In this document: positions 6,670 to 21,600 of the stretch, one piece after another | Position numbering within the stretch: the first letter of the stretch is position 1 | How the letters are laid out: every line of letters begins with the position of its first letter | Origin: a virus | Direction: 5' to 3' (one strand) | Virus record (IMG/VR): IMGVR_UViG_3300017708_001831 | Coordinates: 1-48,621 of that record | Length of the DNA stretch: 48,621 nucleotides | Notes under the pieces: model-generated | Seen by the model: the letters and a program-made list of their open reading frames with translations, nothing else | The model's database searches: none | What the model was told of the DNA's origin: nothing | Program-made: the position numbers and the translations under genes

Positions 6670-9600
6670 ATGAACATAAATAAAGTCTCTCAATCGGTCA
6701 GGGCAAATACTCCCGATTTTTTCGGAAGTGAGTACCCTCTCTTCAATAAATTTATTGAGTACTATTACAGGTCTCAAGAAAAGACTGGATTAGGTCAAAA
6801 TATTGTCAATAATTTCCTTCAGTATTTGGATATTGACAAACTTGATATTGGAATCCTCGATGGTGCAACTAAAGTTGTAGAAAATGTAACTCCAACTGAT
6901 GATGTAATCATTGTAGAGAGTGTTGATCAATTCTTAGAAGAGAATGGCAGCGTTTTAATTGGCGACGAAGTAATTTACTATGAGAGCGTTACTTCATCAC
7001 CAAACATTGCTTTAAGTCCTGGTATTTCTTATGAGCAGGTAAGAGTAAAGTGGAGAACTTTATCAAATCTTATTGATAGTTTTGATGGAACAACTAATAC
7101 TTTTCCACTTGTTTCTCAAGATATTCCCATTTCTGTTCCAACAGCACAACACCTGGTTGTTCAGAACTATGGACAAGTTTTAATCCCTAATGTTGACTAC
7201 ACCATTAATGGGACAAGTATTCAATTCACTAATCCTCCAAGAGCGAGAATTCCTGCTGATGATAATTCAGCGACATATATTTTCTACTTAAGTGGATTTA
7301 TTGAAAATCCAATCATTGCTGTAGATAATATTTCCAACTCTTTTGGTAATGATGTTAAGTCATTTAAGATGACTCTTAATGGTCAAAAATATGAACCAAT
7401 TGTTGATGAATATGTAGTCGCTATCTATGATAATAGATTGTTAACTCCTAAGGTTGACTTTTATATTGATAAAGATTCATTCATCTTTAACACCCCACCT
7501 TTGAATGGTAGAATTCTTTCTATTCATTCTATTGAAGCGCCAATTCCATCTTTTGGATCTGGTGCCATTGGATTTTCTCGTGTAAACGGATCTGGAGAAA
7601 TTACCGATGTACTTATTAATGAAACTGGCAGCGGTTATAGATTTGATTATCCCCCACAGGTTAATATCAGTTCAGAAACTGGAACCGATGCTTCGGTATC
7701 ATCTCTTGTTGATGGCGTAAAAACTGTTCAGTTATTGAGTGGCGGTAAGGGATACAGTTCTACAAATCCACCAATTGCACAAATTGAACAACCAACTAAA
7801 ATTGGTTCTAAGATTGCAGTTTTAAAAACTACAGTTACTAATGGTTCTGTAGATTCGCTCACAATTGAAAATTCAGGTAGTGGGTATACATTCACACCTA
7901 GAGTTACTTTTAAGCAACCTGGAGGCGCAAAGATTGCAGCACCAACGGTTACTAATGAGCAAATCACAGGCACAATTGTAATTACCGAACCAGGATTTGG
8001 TTACTCTACACCTCCTTTGGTTTATATTGATGAGCCAACAGGATTAAATGGTATTAAAGCTGCTTTTAGTACTACAATCTCCGAATCTGGTGAATTAACA
8101 TCTGTCAATATTCTCAATCCTGGTCAAGGATATGAAAGTGTACCTAAATTAAAAATTATTGATCCTGTAGGTGCTCAAATTTTAGATGTTCGAGTAGATG
8201 GTGACGGAAGAGTTATTGGTATTGATTTACTTGATGGTGGTAGCGGATATGAAGATATTCCATCTATCTACATTGTAGATGATAGAGTTGATACTCGTGG
8301 TGTTTATATCGGTGGTTCTAATGCTACTGCAGTAGCATCTATCTTTAATGGTAGAATTACTGATATCAACATTGATAATTTTGGTACTGGTTATAGTGCA
8401 GATAATCCTCCAACTGTTATCATTCAAAATCCTCCTTCTGCTAAAGCATCGGTAGAAATTGGTCTAAATGAAATTACAGGATTTGATGTCAATCAATCTG
8501 GTACTGGATATACCAAGGCATCTCTCGTTGGGTGTGCAAGAGCTTCTAGTGGTGTTACTTCTTACACCGAGAGTGGAAATGCTGTATTCTCTAATAATAC
8601 TGTTGCGTCTAGTTTCTCTGCAGATACCGAAGTTAAGTGTCTAGATGCTCTCTTTGTTAAGAGACTTCTTGATAAGTATACCGAACAGTTTTTACCAGAT
8701 GTTCCAAGTCTTGATTACAAATCTATTGATGTTAGAACATCAATCAAGACAATTAAAGATTTTTATTCTGCGAAGGGAACATCGTTTAGTATTGCTTACT
8801 TGTTCAAACTTCTTTATGGTGAAACAGTAAGTATTTCATACCCTAAAGACCAAATTATTAAACCATCTGCTGCAACTTGGTCTGTTGATACTATCTTACG
8901 TGCCACTTTAGTAAGTGGTGACCCTACAAATATTAAAGATGCTCTTTTAACTCAAGAAGAAGACATTGCTGATCCAAATATTAAAAATGCAAGTGCATTA
9001 GTTGAAAACTACATCTCAATTAAAACATCTGATGTAGAAATTTTTGAACTCGTTCTTTCAGAGGAGACCATTGAGGGAGAATTTGTTGTTCCATACAAAA
9101 CAAAACTTGCTGAACCTCTGGATACTACAGCTAGTATCATTACTGTAGACTCTACCATTGGTTGGCCAGAAAGGAACGGTAAATTTATTATTGGTGGAAC
9201 TGAACTTATTGAATATAAAGAAAAGTCCCTTAATCAGTTTATCGAGTGTACTCGTTCAGCAAATGGCATTGTTGAAGATTGGGATTCTGCAACCGAAGTT
9301 ACTTCTAACTTCAGAGTATATCTGAATAGAAATACTCTTCAAGAAGTCGTAATGGACATTGTTGGTATTGTTGATGCTCAACAAACAACATTAACCGATA
9401 CTGGTTCATACTATCTACCTGGAGATAAACTTAATATCTCTAAACTTGGTGGTACATCTGATATTCCAGAATTGAATACCTGGTTATATAATGTCAAAAA
9501 ACTTATCGAAGTTACTTCCATCACTTTTGGTGGTGTAAATGATCAGTCTGCAACAGTAACTTGCTCTAATCCTCATGGTTTGCTTGTTGGCGACCAAGTT

Positions 9601-12600
9601 ACTGTTTACGGTGCAAACCCCATCATTTATAACGGAACATTCTTAGTAACTTCAAGAGATAGTGAAACGGTATTCCAATATCAACTTCCCCAACCAGGTC
9701 TTGTTATTCCCCAAGGTAACATTCTTGTTTCGATTGACCTTAATAAAGGAAAATCTGATAACTCTGCAGTATTCAATGCAATTGGTCCGTACACGACAAA
9801 TGTACAGAACTCATTCTTTAATGACAATTATGTTTATGTTGCATCTACTGGTATTCCCAACTATAAGATTGGACCTTTCCCAGGTTCTGCTTTGCTCCCA
9901 GGTAACCAAAGGAAATTAAATAGATTCCCTTTACTCTCCACAACAATTTCAAATAAGAATCTGATTCAACCTGGTGCAATTGGAACTTGGATCAATGGTG
10001 TCTCTATTTGGTCTTATAAGTCTCCAGTAACCAAGACGTTTGGTGCAGTTACGGATATTTCTATTGTTAACTCGGGTGAGTCTTATGATGCAGCATTCCC
10101 TCCATCCATCACTATTGCTGGAGGCGGTGGAACTGGAGCATCTGCATCTGTAACTGTAAATGGATCCATTAATGAAATCACGGTATTAACAGGTGGTAGT
10201 GGGTACACATCTTCTCCTCTAGTTTCTATCGTTGGTGGTGGAGGTTCTGGTGCTTCTGCAACAGCAATTATTACTAAAGGTGTTGTTTCACGTATTCTAA
10301 TTGTAGATGGTGGTACAGGATATACATCTCAACCTTCAATTTCTATTGTTGGTGGCGAAGGAACAGGAGCAACAGGAGAAGCATCTGTTCGTGGACCTAT
10401 CAAATCTATTTCTGTTGATGCTGGCGGTGAGTCCTATACCTCAGAACCTGCTATTACATTAAGTTCTGGTAGTGGTGCTGTAGCACAATCTATTGTCAGC
10501 GATGGTAGAATTATTTCTATTGCTATCATCTCTGCTGGACAAGGTTATACCACTCCACCAATTGTCACCATTCAGGGTGATGGATTTGGTGCAATTGCTC
10601 GTGCATCTATCGATCGAACAGGTGAAAATGCAGGTAGAGTAACTAGTATCGAAATTATTAATAGAGGTATTGGATATACTCAGGGTCAAACTATTATTAA
10701 TATGGATTCTGTTGGTCAGGGAGCAACGTTCTCTGCTAATGTATTTGAATGGACTTATAATTTACAAGAAACCAGTACCTTTGATGGTGCTGATGGTTCT
10801 GTCTTTATTGGATATAATAACCAATATGGTGGCGAATATGCTCACCTTTCCAATCCACAAAGACTTAGATATATTCTGGGTGATAACCTAACTGAAGTCA
10901 ATAGTGTTGTCAGTGAAATTGACGACTCTTTGGAGCATTCTCCTATCATCGGTTGGGCATTTGATGGCAATCCAATTTATGGTCCTTATGGATATAATGA
11001 TCCAACAGACCAAACTTCTAACATTCTTAGATTGCAATCTTCTTATAAACTAAAGTCTAATTTAGTTTATGATGATGTTACTAATCCATATCCATCCAGA
11101 ACTGCTGGTCCTCTTTTAAATGATGAACCAGCTGGTAAGTTCATTGAAGACTATGAGTATTCCTTCAGTCTTGGTGATTTGGACCAGTATAATGGTCGTT
11201 TTTGTAAAACTCCTGAGTATCCTGAAGGTAGATATTGCTATTTTGTAACAATCGACAATACTACTGTTGGTGATCCTGTTTTCCCATATGTTTTAGGTCC
11301 CAGTTTTAATTCTGTCGTAGATGAATGGAATCTTTCTTCTACTGCAATTCAACAGAATATTCCTACTGGAGTAGTTCGTTTTAGAGATCCATATGAAAAT
11401 GTTGATATTGATGTAGATAGAGCACCAAATGCTTCTACAAACTCACTGAGTTTGGAAAATGGAGATATCTTATTATTTGAAGTAGAGGATGAAAACAGAG
11501 ATGGTATCATCAGTGCCGATGAACTTGATGACCCCGATCAAGTTTTTGAAGAGTCCCCATTACAATTGTTCGATTACTTCCCAACTGTTAGATTCGATTC
11601 CAAGGTTGATATTGAAGTTGAAACTACTACTAAGTTTGAAGATGCTTCTGTTACTGGATTTACAATTGAGAACGCTGGTCAAAACTATCAGGTAGACGAT
11701 AGATTACTATTTGATAATGATAATACTGGAGGAACTGGTGTTTCTGCACGTATCTCTAGAATTAAGGGTGAGGATATTGCTTCCTATAACTTTGAAACTC
11801 TTAGTGGATCAAACTTTGGTGTTCTAACCACTTCAGAACCTCATAATATTATTGCTGGAGATACTGTCTTTGTAGATTACACTCCAGTAATGAATAACAC
11901 AAGCAAGCAGTTTGTTGTTAGACAATACAAGGGTATTGAGCAAATTAATATCATTCAGACTGGTTCTGGGTATAATGAAGATATTCCTCCTGTAATCACC
12001 ATCGACGGTGATGGAGAAGCTGGTGAACTGAGTGCAACTGTAACGTCCGTTGGTTCTATTGAAAATGTATCTATCTTGAACTCTGGTTCTGGATACTCTA
12101 CAAATCCAAGAGTTATTTTATCACACCCTCAAATATTTAAAAAAGCAGACTATTACGTTTCTCTTATCTCAAATAATGACTATGTGAAGGTAAATGATGT
12201 AGTTGTGAATGACAGAAAAGAATCATTTATTTGTGGTAAGACTAAGGATTCTAGTGGTAATACTGTTGCTTTCGTTGCAAAACTTTCTGCAACTGGTGTT
12301 AAAGAATGGGAAAGGAATTTAGAACTTCCCTCAACACAAAATTATGCAGAATTTGAAAGAATTCTTGTTGATGGTAATGATATTTGGGTAGTTGGTAATA
12401 ATAGACCAAATTCTGTAATTCTTGATTCTTATAATCCTGATATCATTATTGCAAAGTATGCTCAGGCAGATAATGGACTAAGTGCCACTTTGACCTTCCA
12501 AAAAGCATATGCTGGAATCTCTGGTGCAACCCGTGAAGATGTAATTACAAGTATCAAGAAAATGAGTGATACTGAATTTGTTATTGGTGGATACACTAAT

Positions 12601-15600
12601 ACCAATTCCGCTAATCCTTACGATGCTTTTATTGCAAGTATTAATGTTGATGGAACATTCTCGGTTAAGAGAAAACTTGCCTCTATAAACAAATCTGAAA
12701 AACTAACTGACTTATTAGTTGTTGGTACAGATGTCTACTTCACACTGGAGACGGCTGCAACTGTTTCTAGTGATGATATTAAGGTTTCTGTTGGTAAGGT
12801 TACTATTGGAACTTCTGTAATTGAGATTGATTGGATCAATGAAATCAGTAGTAGTCTCTATTCCTTCATGGATAGCAGCATTGTTATTGATGAATTTAAT
12901 GAGTTGTACGTTCCATGTGCATTAAGATTGAAAACTGACAACGAAACTAAAAATGTTTTCTGGGTTGGTAAATTCGATACTTCTGGAACACAAATTTGGA
13001 ATTATGCTTATGCAGCACCTGGAAGAGATATTACACTTGCCTCTAATTCCTCTATTGATATTTTTGGTGATTTAAATATTGCTTACACAAGAACTGATAA
13101 TGTCACTGACCTCAAGACTGTTGCTACAGTAAAAATTGATTATACTGGAAAAATTGTTAATCATAGCATCTCTGAATTTGATGATGATAATATTGAAGGT
13201 ATCACAGTTCACGCTTTAGATACTGATACTTCTGGTGATGTTCATGTCTTTGGTCAAACATCATGGAACAGAAACGAATTTATCTTTGAATTTTCTGAGA
13301 CCGATACTGCTACTGATAAGACGGGTCATTATACCCCAACTTTGATTGGTAATGATGCTACAGATTCGTTGACCCTTGCTGGTGATGGATATGCTAAGTT
13401 ATTTGGTAAAGATATTGCCTCACCATCAAACTGGGAGAATGCTGCAATCAAGTTCCCTGCAGCAGATTTAGGCACTAAACTAAATGAGGACTGGACAATC
13501 GAGTTTATGCTCTATAAGGACGCTACAAACTCTGATACCCACTCCCAGACTCAACAGACGCTTCTTGCTATTGGAGACGCTACAGACGCTACTGGAGGTC
13601 TTTGGTTGTACTATGACATTAGTAACGGTCAATTAGAACTTGTTGTTACTAATAATGCAACTACTATTAATGCTACTGGTTCTGGACTTACCTCCACACA
13701 AACAAACATGTTTGCTGATGATTCTTGGCAGTTTATTGGACTGACGAAATCTGGTGATTCGTTCACTGCGTATGTAAACGGTGTTCAAATCTTTACAGGA
13801 ACAGTTGCAAATACTGCTCTTGGATCAAAAGATTTACACTTCGGTAATATCCCAGGCAAGAATGGAACAACTGCAGCATTTGTTTCTAACTATCAAGGTC
13901 AGTATTATATTGACAATCTAAGACTCAGAAATAGAACTATTACCCCAACTGTTCCATCTGATGTACTAACTATCCCACCAACAGCATCTTTTGCACTTGC
14001 ATTTGATTGGGCGGATGATGCCTGGTTCACAACTAATATGAATCAATATGATTATATTGATTATAATGGATTTGGTCTTAAAGTTGATAAAACTGCTGAT
14101 GCAATTAGATTGGGAGACCAAGGTTTACAGTCTAATACAGGCGTTTCTTTTGAGAGAACTGCAGTAACTCCAGTAACAGGTGCTACATTAGTATTGAGCA
14201 CTGGTGAATTTGTATTAGCAGGAGCAGGATTCCAGTCTTTAGACTTCGACTCTGCCGTTACGACAATGACTCAAGATACTGAGACATTGACTTATACCCA
14301 AGATGTTTGGAGTTCTAGAACCGCTACTGTTCCTTCTCCTGGTTCTCAGAAGTTGAAAGTGGAAGCAGTTGTAAAGGATAGGTACTACTTTAAGGTCACG
14401 CCTACCCTTAAAATTGATAATATCCAAGAACTTACTATTAATCAATTCTTCAGATTTACTACAAATACTAAACTAGTTTTAAGGGACGATGCTGGAGCAT
14501 TTATTAATAGTGGATACATTGTAAAAGTTGACAGTCCTAATAATAAAATTTATTTGGCAGTCAATAATAACTCCTGGAGTGACGACTTAAATACTGGTAA
14601 TCTTGTTACCGAGCAATTTGATGAGCAAAGTTCATTTGGAATTGTTGGTCCTATTCCAAATGACATTAATGAAATTAATGCCTTCAACTTTATTCAAGTC
14701 AATAATACAACTCCAGGAACATTTGTAGTTGACTTAGCAACTTACGATTCTCCTACAGGTGGAACTAATAATCTTGATCAATTTGCAACATTTAAACCAT
14801 ATAGTGATGATGATTATAATATTAGAATTGATGAAGTCTCTGGTTCTTCACCATTCGTTGTTGGTTCTGTAGTTACCATTAACTCAGGAGATATCACTTT
14901 TAATTCCACATATAGTGAAGCAACCATTACAAATGTAACGGGTGTTTTAAAGATTACATTAATTACAAATCTCAAAAAGAAATTGCAGGTAACTGCAGTA
15001 TCAAACAGTGACGAAGTATATGTAATCACTCAAACTGCACATTATTTAAGTGCAGGAGAAATGCTTTATATTGATGGTAATCCAACACAAACTGTCGGTG
15101 GCGTTGTTTATGATGAGTACGATGGTTCTTTTGCAGTTGAAAGTGTTGTAAGTCCTCTGGAATTTACTTATAAACTTCCAAGTGTTGCTGTATCTAGTCC
15201 CGCTACAAGTGCTGGAAGTGTTGATATATTCATCAAATCTCCTGTTCTCAAGATGTATTATGGACACCAATACGTGTTCAATTTGGGACACTCCACCATG
15301 GCGGGTGGAAATCTGTCATTCTCTAAAGACAATCTTTATAAACTGGAGTATTCTTTCAACTCTATCGAACGTATTGGAACTCCTGGTGTAACTGGAGAAG
15401 GACAACCAATTCCTACAGTAAAACTTAAAGTTGATAAAAATATTGTTACTAATATTTCGTATTACTTCGATCCTTCCAGAACTACTGATGACACAAGTCC
15501 TGTAATTAAGAATAGTTACTTAGATGTTGTTGATTCTCCATATAAAGGAACATTCTTAGTTTCTGGTGTATCTGGCGGAACAATTACTAGAGGTGCAGAT

Positions 15601-18600
15601 GTTATCAAGTTCCCATTGATTAATGAACCAGAAGGTAATGCAGAAGTTTCCACATCTTCTTATAGCACAAGTTCTAAGAAAGCAGTTGGTTCAATTTCAA
15701 ACATTCGTATTGTAAATGCTGGTGGATTCTATCAAAAACTTCCTGTTGTCTCTGGAATTCAAAGTACTAGAAATATTGAAAGGGTTCAAATTAATGAACC
15801 AGGAACTGAATATGCCGTAGGTACTTACAATACTATTCCTATTCAAGGTGATGGAGAAGGTGGTCTGGTTCAGATTACAGTTGCTGATGGTCAAGATTCT
15901 GAAGGAGTTACTATTCCTGGACAGATTCAAGAAGTTGTAGTGACATCAGCAGGCAAGGGTTATACCACTGCATCTATTGATGTTGAGTCAATTGATGGAA
16001 TTCTTGGTGCTGGATTAACTGGATCGGGTGCTGAATTGGTAGTAGTCATTCCTCCATTTGGAACTGGTGCATCTATCTTCACTATTGGTACTAATGTTGG
16101 TAAAATTAAGAAACTTAAGAATAACAACTTTGGTTATGATTATCCTCATGACTACACTCTTCGTCCAGAAATTACTTTCCCACTGAATGCACAACTCACA
16201 TCCACAAGTATTCTTGATAGCATTACGGTAACAGACCCTGGTTCTGGATATTCACAAGCACCTGCTGTTGTCGTAACTGGAGGTGGCGGTTCTGGTGCTA
16301 TTGCTGAGGCAAGCATTAAAAATGGACGCTTAGACCAAATTATTGTTAAAGATCCTGGTTCTGGATACTCTTCTACTCCAATTGTTTCATTGAGGTCTTC
16401 TTTCAACTATGTTGTAAACCTCGACCTTGGTTTACTGCAGTTTGCTTTCCCACATGGTATTCCAAATGGTTCTCAAGTAACTCTGAATGTAGTTGATACT
16501 GGAGATGGAGCTGATTTCCCACTTGCTGCTGGTGCTTTAGGTCGTCTTAATGCTAGTACAACATATTTCGCGATTACAGGAACAGCGAATTCTCTAGAAG
16601 ATGACCAGATGAAGTTAGCAATAACTGCTTCAAACGCTGAATTGGGTGATTCTATCACTTTCGCTAACGCAGGAAACGGTCGTCAACAAGTACAAACAGA
16701 ATCTTTTGGTGGATCTGCAACTGGAAATGTTATTACATCTACATTCCTTGCTGGTGAGCTTGTTTATCAAGGTGATAGTCTTGACACTGCTATTGCAACT
16801 GGATATGTTTCAACAAACTCTGGTTGGCAGGTTGGACCAAGACTTCTTAAGATCGTCGATTATGTAGGTGAGTTTGTCGAAGGGCAGTCTATTACAGGCA
16901 CAATTTCTAAATCTTCTGGTATTATCAGTGACCTTAAGGTTGCTAAAGGTGTTCTTGACATTGGTTCTATCACCAAGACTACTGGACAGTTTATTGATGA
17001 TGTTGGTAAACCCTCCGAAATTATTCAAAAAATTCAAGACTCTTATTATTATCAGGACTTCTCTTATGCTGTTAAGTCTGCAGTTTCCATTAGTGAATGG
17101 AAAGATATTCTTATTAAGAATGTCCACCCCGCTTCATTCAAGGTATTTGGTGAACTTAATATCAATGAGTACGGTTCTATTCCGAATAAAGAGACTGATT
17201 TTGAATTAGTAAAATCTGTTGAACTTGCAAGAGAAGCAATTGTACCAAATATTCAAAACTTTGCTTTGGTTGAACCAGTATATTCTGAGTTCAATAATAC
17301 AGAAGTTTTGTTCCGTCAAAAGAGATTGACTTCTTCAGAGAACATCTTAACCTCTGTCGTTCAAAGACTTGATGATATTTCTAGTTTGTTTGATGGTGTT
17401 AGGATTTCTTTCCCATTGACTGTCAATGGAGAAAATGTTGTTGCTAACTCATCTCAATTGATGATTGTTTTGAATGGTGTTGCTCAAACACCGAATACTT
17501 CGTTTGAGATTCAGAGTGATTCTATTGTTTTCAGTGAACCACCTTCTCCTCCTGCTAGTGTTAAGTATGTGAATGTTTCTATCGATCAAATCGATACTTT
17601 TGAACTTACTTTTACTAATATTAGTGGCATCTTCCCAAATATTGGTAATGATTTAGTCGGTACTGCATCTAATGCTAGATTAACTGTAACCAAGGTTGTT
17701 GGTAACAATGTATTTGGATTTGTAGTTGAGGGTACTTTCATTATTGGAGAACTCTGTACCGTTGGTGCAACTGGATTTGCATCTAATCTATCTTCTATTA
17801 CGGCAATTGATAATCTTGGATTATTCACCTTTGGAGAGACAGTTACCAACTTAACTGGCGATACAGCAAAGGTAGAACAAATCAACCTTGAGACTGGTCA
17901 AGAGAATGCTATTGCTGAACTTAGGTATACCATTGGTGCTGCGACTGCTTCCTTTGAGGTTATTGATAGAAGTTCTTATACTGATTCTCCTGTCGCATCT
18001 GGAGTCTTTGTAGTAAATGAATCCTATCAAATTGGTTCTGAAATTATTAAAGTTCTTACTATCACAAATAATTCAGATTCTACTACTCTTGGAGTGTTAA
18101 GAGGTCAGCAAGGCACTCAAGCATCTGCCAAGACAGAGAATACACCTATTTACGGTACTCAAATTGAAGTTACTGGTGACCTTACTCTTAGTAAAACTGC
18201 TGGTACTTATCAATCTACACCTGGTCTATTTGATATCCAACTCAATGATGTTGTTATTGGTGCAGCATCTGGTGTAGTTGCTCGTATTACTGCAACAAGT
18301 ATCTTCCAGGATCCAATAACTCAAGAGTTCATTTCTCAGATTAATATTTCTGAAGGGTCTTCTTTCTTTGGTCTGTTATTCAACAGAATTGCGTCCAATA
18401 CATATCCAAATGTTGTTCTTGATGATATTTCTCAATCTCAAGTTAATATTGTAGAATTTGATGATAATACTACAGCATTTGATACTTCATTCCCTGCTAA
18501 CGAACCAATTAACAATTTCGTAGTTCCTTACGATAATGCAGTTGGGACACTACAGAATGATGAATATATCAGAAACTATAAGATTGAATATGGTAATAGT

Positions 18601-21600
18601 AATGGTAACTTCACTGCTAGTGAAGGTCTTAAAATTAGAAAACTCACCTTTAAAGATCGTATAGGAACTGGATTCTTCTCTGCTGGTCAAGTAATCAGAA
18701 CGCAAGATACTAAGGGAGAGGTCATTGGTTATAGTCAAGCAAGTAAAGTAATTTACATCGGTAAAATAGGTAGAACCTTACCAACTGGTGCTGATTATCA
18801 TACAGTAACATTCGTTCAGGGTTCTCAATTAAATACCTATCATAAGAAGTTCAGCACTGCTTCTCTGGCACTTTCTAAGGGCACATCCGCTCACACATTC
18901 ATTAGTGGTGTCGATAATGCAATTGCACTCACTGGCGGCGGTGCTGGTCCATTTACTGCTGCATCAGGAACTGCTTACGATCCATTAACTGGTTTGATGA
19001 TTATTGAGATTGGTACTCATTCTCTTACTACAAGCGATAGTGTTACTATTGCGGATGATGGAGTTGTATTTACCTGTGATTCTGATAATGATACAAATAA
19101 CTATGCATATCCTAGAGCAACTGACGCTGCATCTGGAACTGCTCTTAATATCAGTGCAGTAACTTCTACAACGATTACTGTTAATGTTGGTGCTGTTCCT
19201 ATTGATGAATATGTAACAATTCCTACTTCTACTGAATTTGGTTTTGGTACTGGTGCATTAACAATTGAATGTTATATCAAACCTCTCAATGTTGCTGGAA
19301 ACAAAACTATTTTTGATATGAGAACGACAGCAACTGAAGTTTCTCCATATCTGTACCTGGATGGTGCAAATCTCAAGTATTATGTTAATGGTTCAGACGT
19401 AATTACTGGTACAGCAAATCTTGTTGCTGATACTTGGTATCACGTTGCTATTTCCAGGAATGGTAGCACCACTAAGATGTTTATTGATGGTGTACAAGAC
19501 GGTGCTGATTATAGTGATGGTAGTGATTATGGTTCTACAAAACCAGTAAGAATTGGTGCTGCATTCGATGCAGGTAATGTATATACTGGTTATGTTGATG
19601 AATTTAGAATTTCTGACACTGCTCGCTATACAGCAGCATTTACATCACTGAATGGAATCTTCCAAGGTGATGCTAATACTAAGTTACTCCTTCATTTTGA
19701 CGGCATCAATGGTCAGACTTATACCGAAGACTGGTCTGGTGGCGAATCATTTACAAATCTTGAAGAATTTAATAATGACGCAATTCTTGCAACTTCTAGA
19801 GTAACTGGCGCACCCGCTGGATTTGCTGGTAAGACTCACAGATATATTGATGCTGCGAATCTAATTACTGTCAATAAGGACTTTATTGCTAAAGAAGCAG
19901 TTTACTTGCTGACCCAGCAATATCCATCACTTACAATTCCTGGTGGTAATGTAAATTGTGAAGATGATATTCGTGACATTCTCGATGCTATTGTTGAGGA
20001 TATGCGTAATGGTTCTAATAACCATATGTGGGATGCAGCTGCACTTTACGTTAATAGAAATCTAAATCCTGTAACTCTCAATCATGTTGAGACAGAAATT
20101 ACTGAAACTATCTGGGCATATAATAAAGTCAATGATATTCTTCAGTACATCATCAATAATGTTCTTTGGACAGTTTCTGGTAACCATGGGTTAACTCAGA
20201 AAACTGATACCACAATTACTGACTCTAGTACATCTTCTCTGACACAGATTAGTCCTACAACTGCTACTTACGATCATACTAATGGCGATTTTGTCCTTAC
20301 AATTGGTTCACATTCTCTAACCACTTCTAGTCGTATTGCTCTTGCTGGTGATTCGATAGCATTTACTTGTGCTAGTGATAATAATCAAAGGGTTCTTACT
20401 TATCCAGACCCAGATTCAGCATCTTACAATTCAGTTCTTCCTATTACTGCTGTTACTGCAACTACAATCACTGTTAATGTAGGTACTCCTCCAACAGATA
20501 GTACTGGTTATTCCACACATACATTCAATGGTGATGGAAGCACTCTAGCAAATGCTATCACAGTTCTTGACTATACAACTGGTGATTGTGCAGATGTCTA
20601 CAGTACTATTGGTAATCTGATTGACATTCTTACTGATACTCTTACCGAAGCAGAAACTCCAACAAATACTGCAACTGGAGACCACCTGGCAACTATAACC
20701 AAGGTCACCCCTGCATATGAGTTTATTGGTGGTACTGTTGATGCTTACTTAGAAGTTCCTATTACTGCAGATTATCATGATGGTGCTTTAGATGTTGTCT
20801 ACACAAATCAAATTGATCTTGACTCCAGATATCGCTTCTATGATGCTGCTAATTTGCTTAGAGCAAACTCTTCTGTAATTGTTGACAAAGCAGCAGCAGA
20901 TATGATTGCTAGATATCCAGATCTCAACTTGGATATGCCTAGAAATTCTGATGGATCTGGTGCTGGTACTTTAAGATGTAAGACTGACCTCGCTCTGATT
21001 CTTGATGGAATTATCGATGATGTTAGAGATGGTGGTAATAGAAATACTGTTCAGGCGGGTAATTTCTACTTAGGTCAAAATGATGAGTTGTTACATATTC
21101 GTTTGCAGGTATTCCAATCTGTCTATGCTCACGAAAGACTTGCATATTATGCGAAGCAAGCGATTACTGGTGATTTAGATTATACAAATACTGATGATAT
21201 TATTACTGGTGATTGGGGTATTACAAATGACGCAGGTGGTTGTCAAAATGTAAAAGATGTTATTGACACTTTAACTGCAACTCTTAATGATATTATTGCT
21301 CCAACAAGTGCAGATTTTGAGATTGGTGCTGATAGACTATATTTCAACCGCCAATACATCGCTGAAGAAATTACAGGTCTCACTACAGCAGAATTTACAT
21401 ATACACTTAACAATATTAATTACCTTGCGTTTAGTTATCCTGGTAGTAATGGTGAAGTGACTTGTCAGAGAGATCTCAAACTCATTCTTCTTGGAATTAT
21501 CTCTGACTTACAAACTGGCGGAACTAATTCCACCATTGCAGCAATTAAGACATATCTTAATTCTGACAATACTCTCAATCATATTGAGAATGAATTATTA

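Noticed and set aside
6675-6682. CATAAATA late-type box
   Set aside because: It lies in codons 2-5 of the giant gene (ATG AAC ATA AAT AAA). A transcript from it would lack the start codon, and no suitable later start exists before the family-like N-terminal block. Coincidental match.
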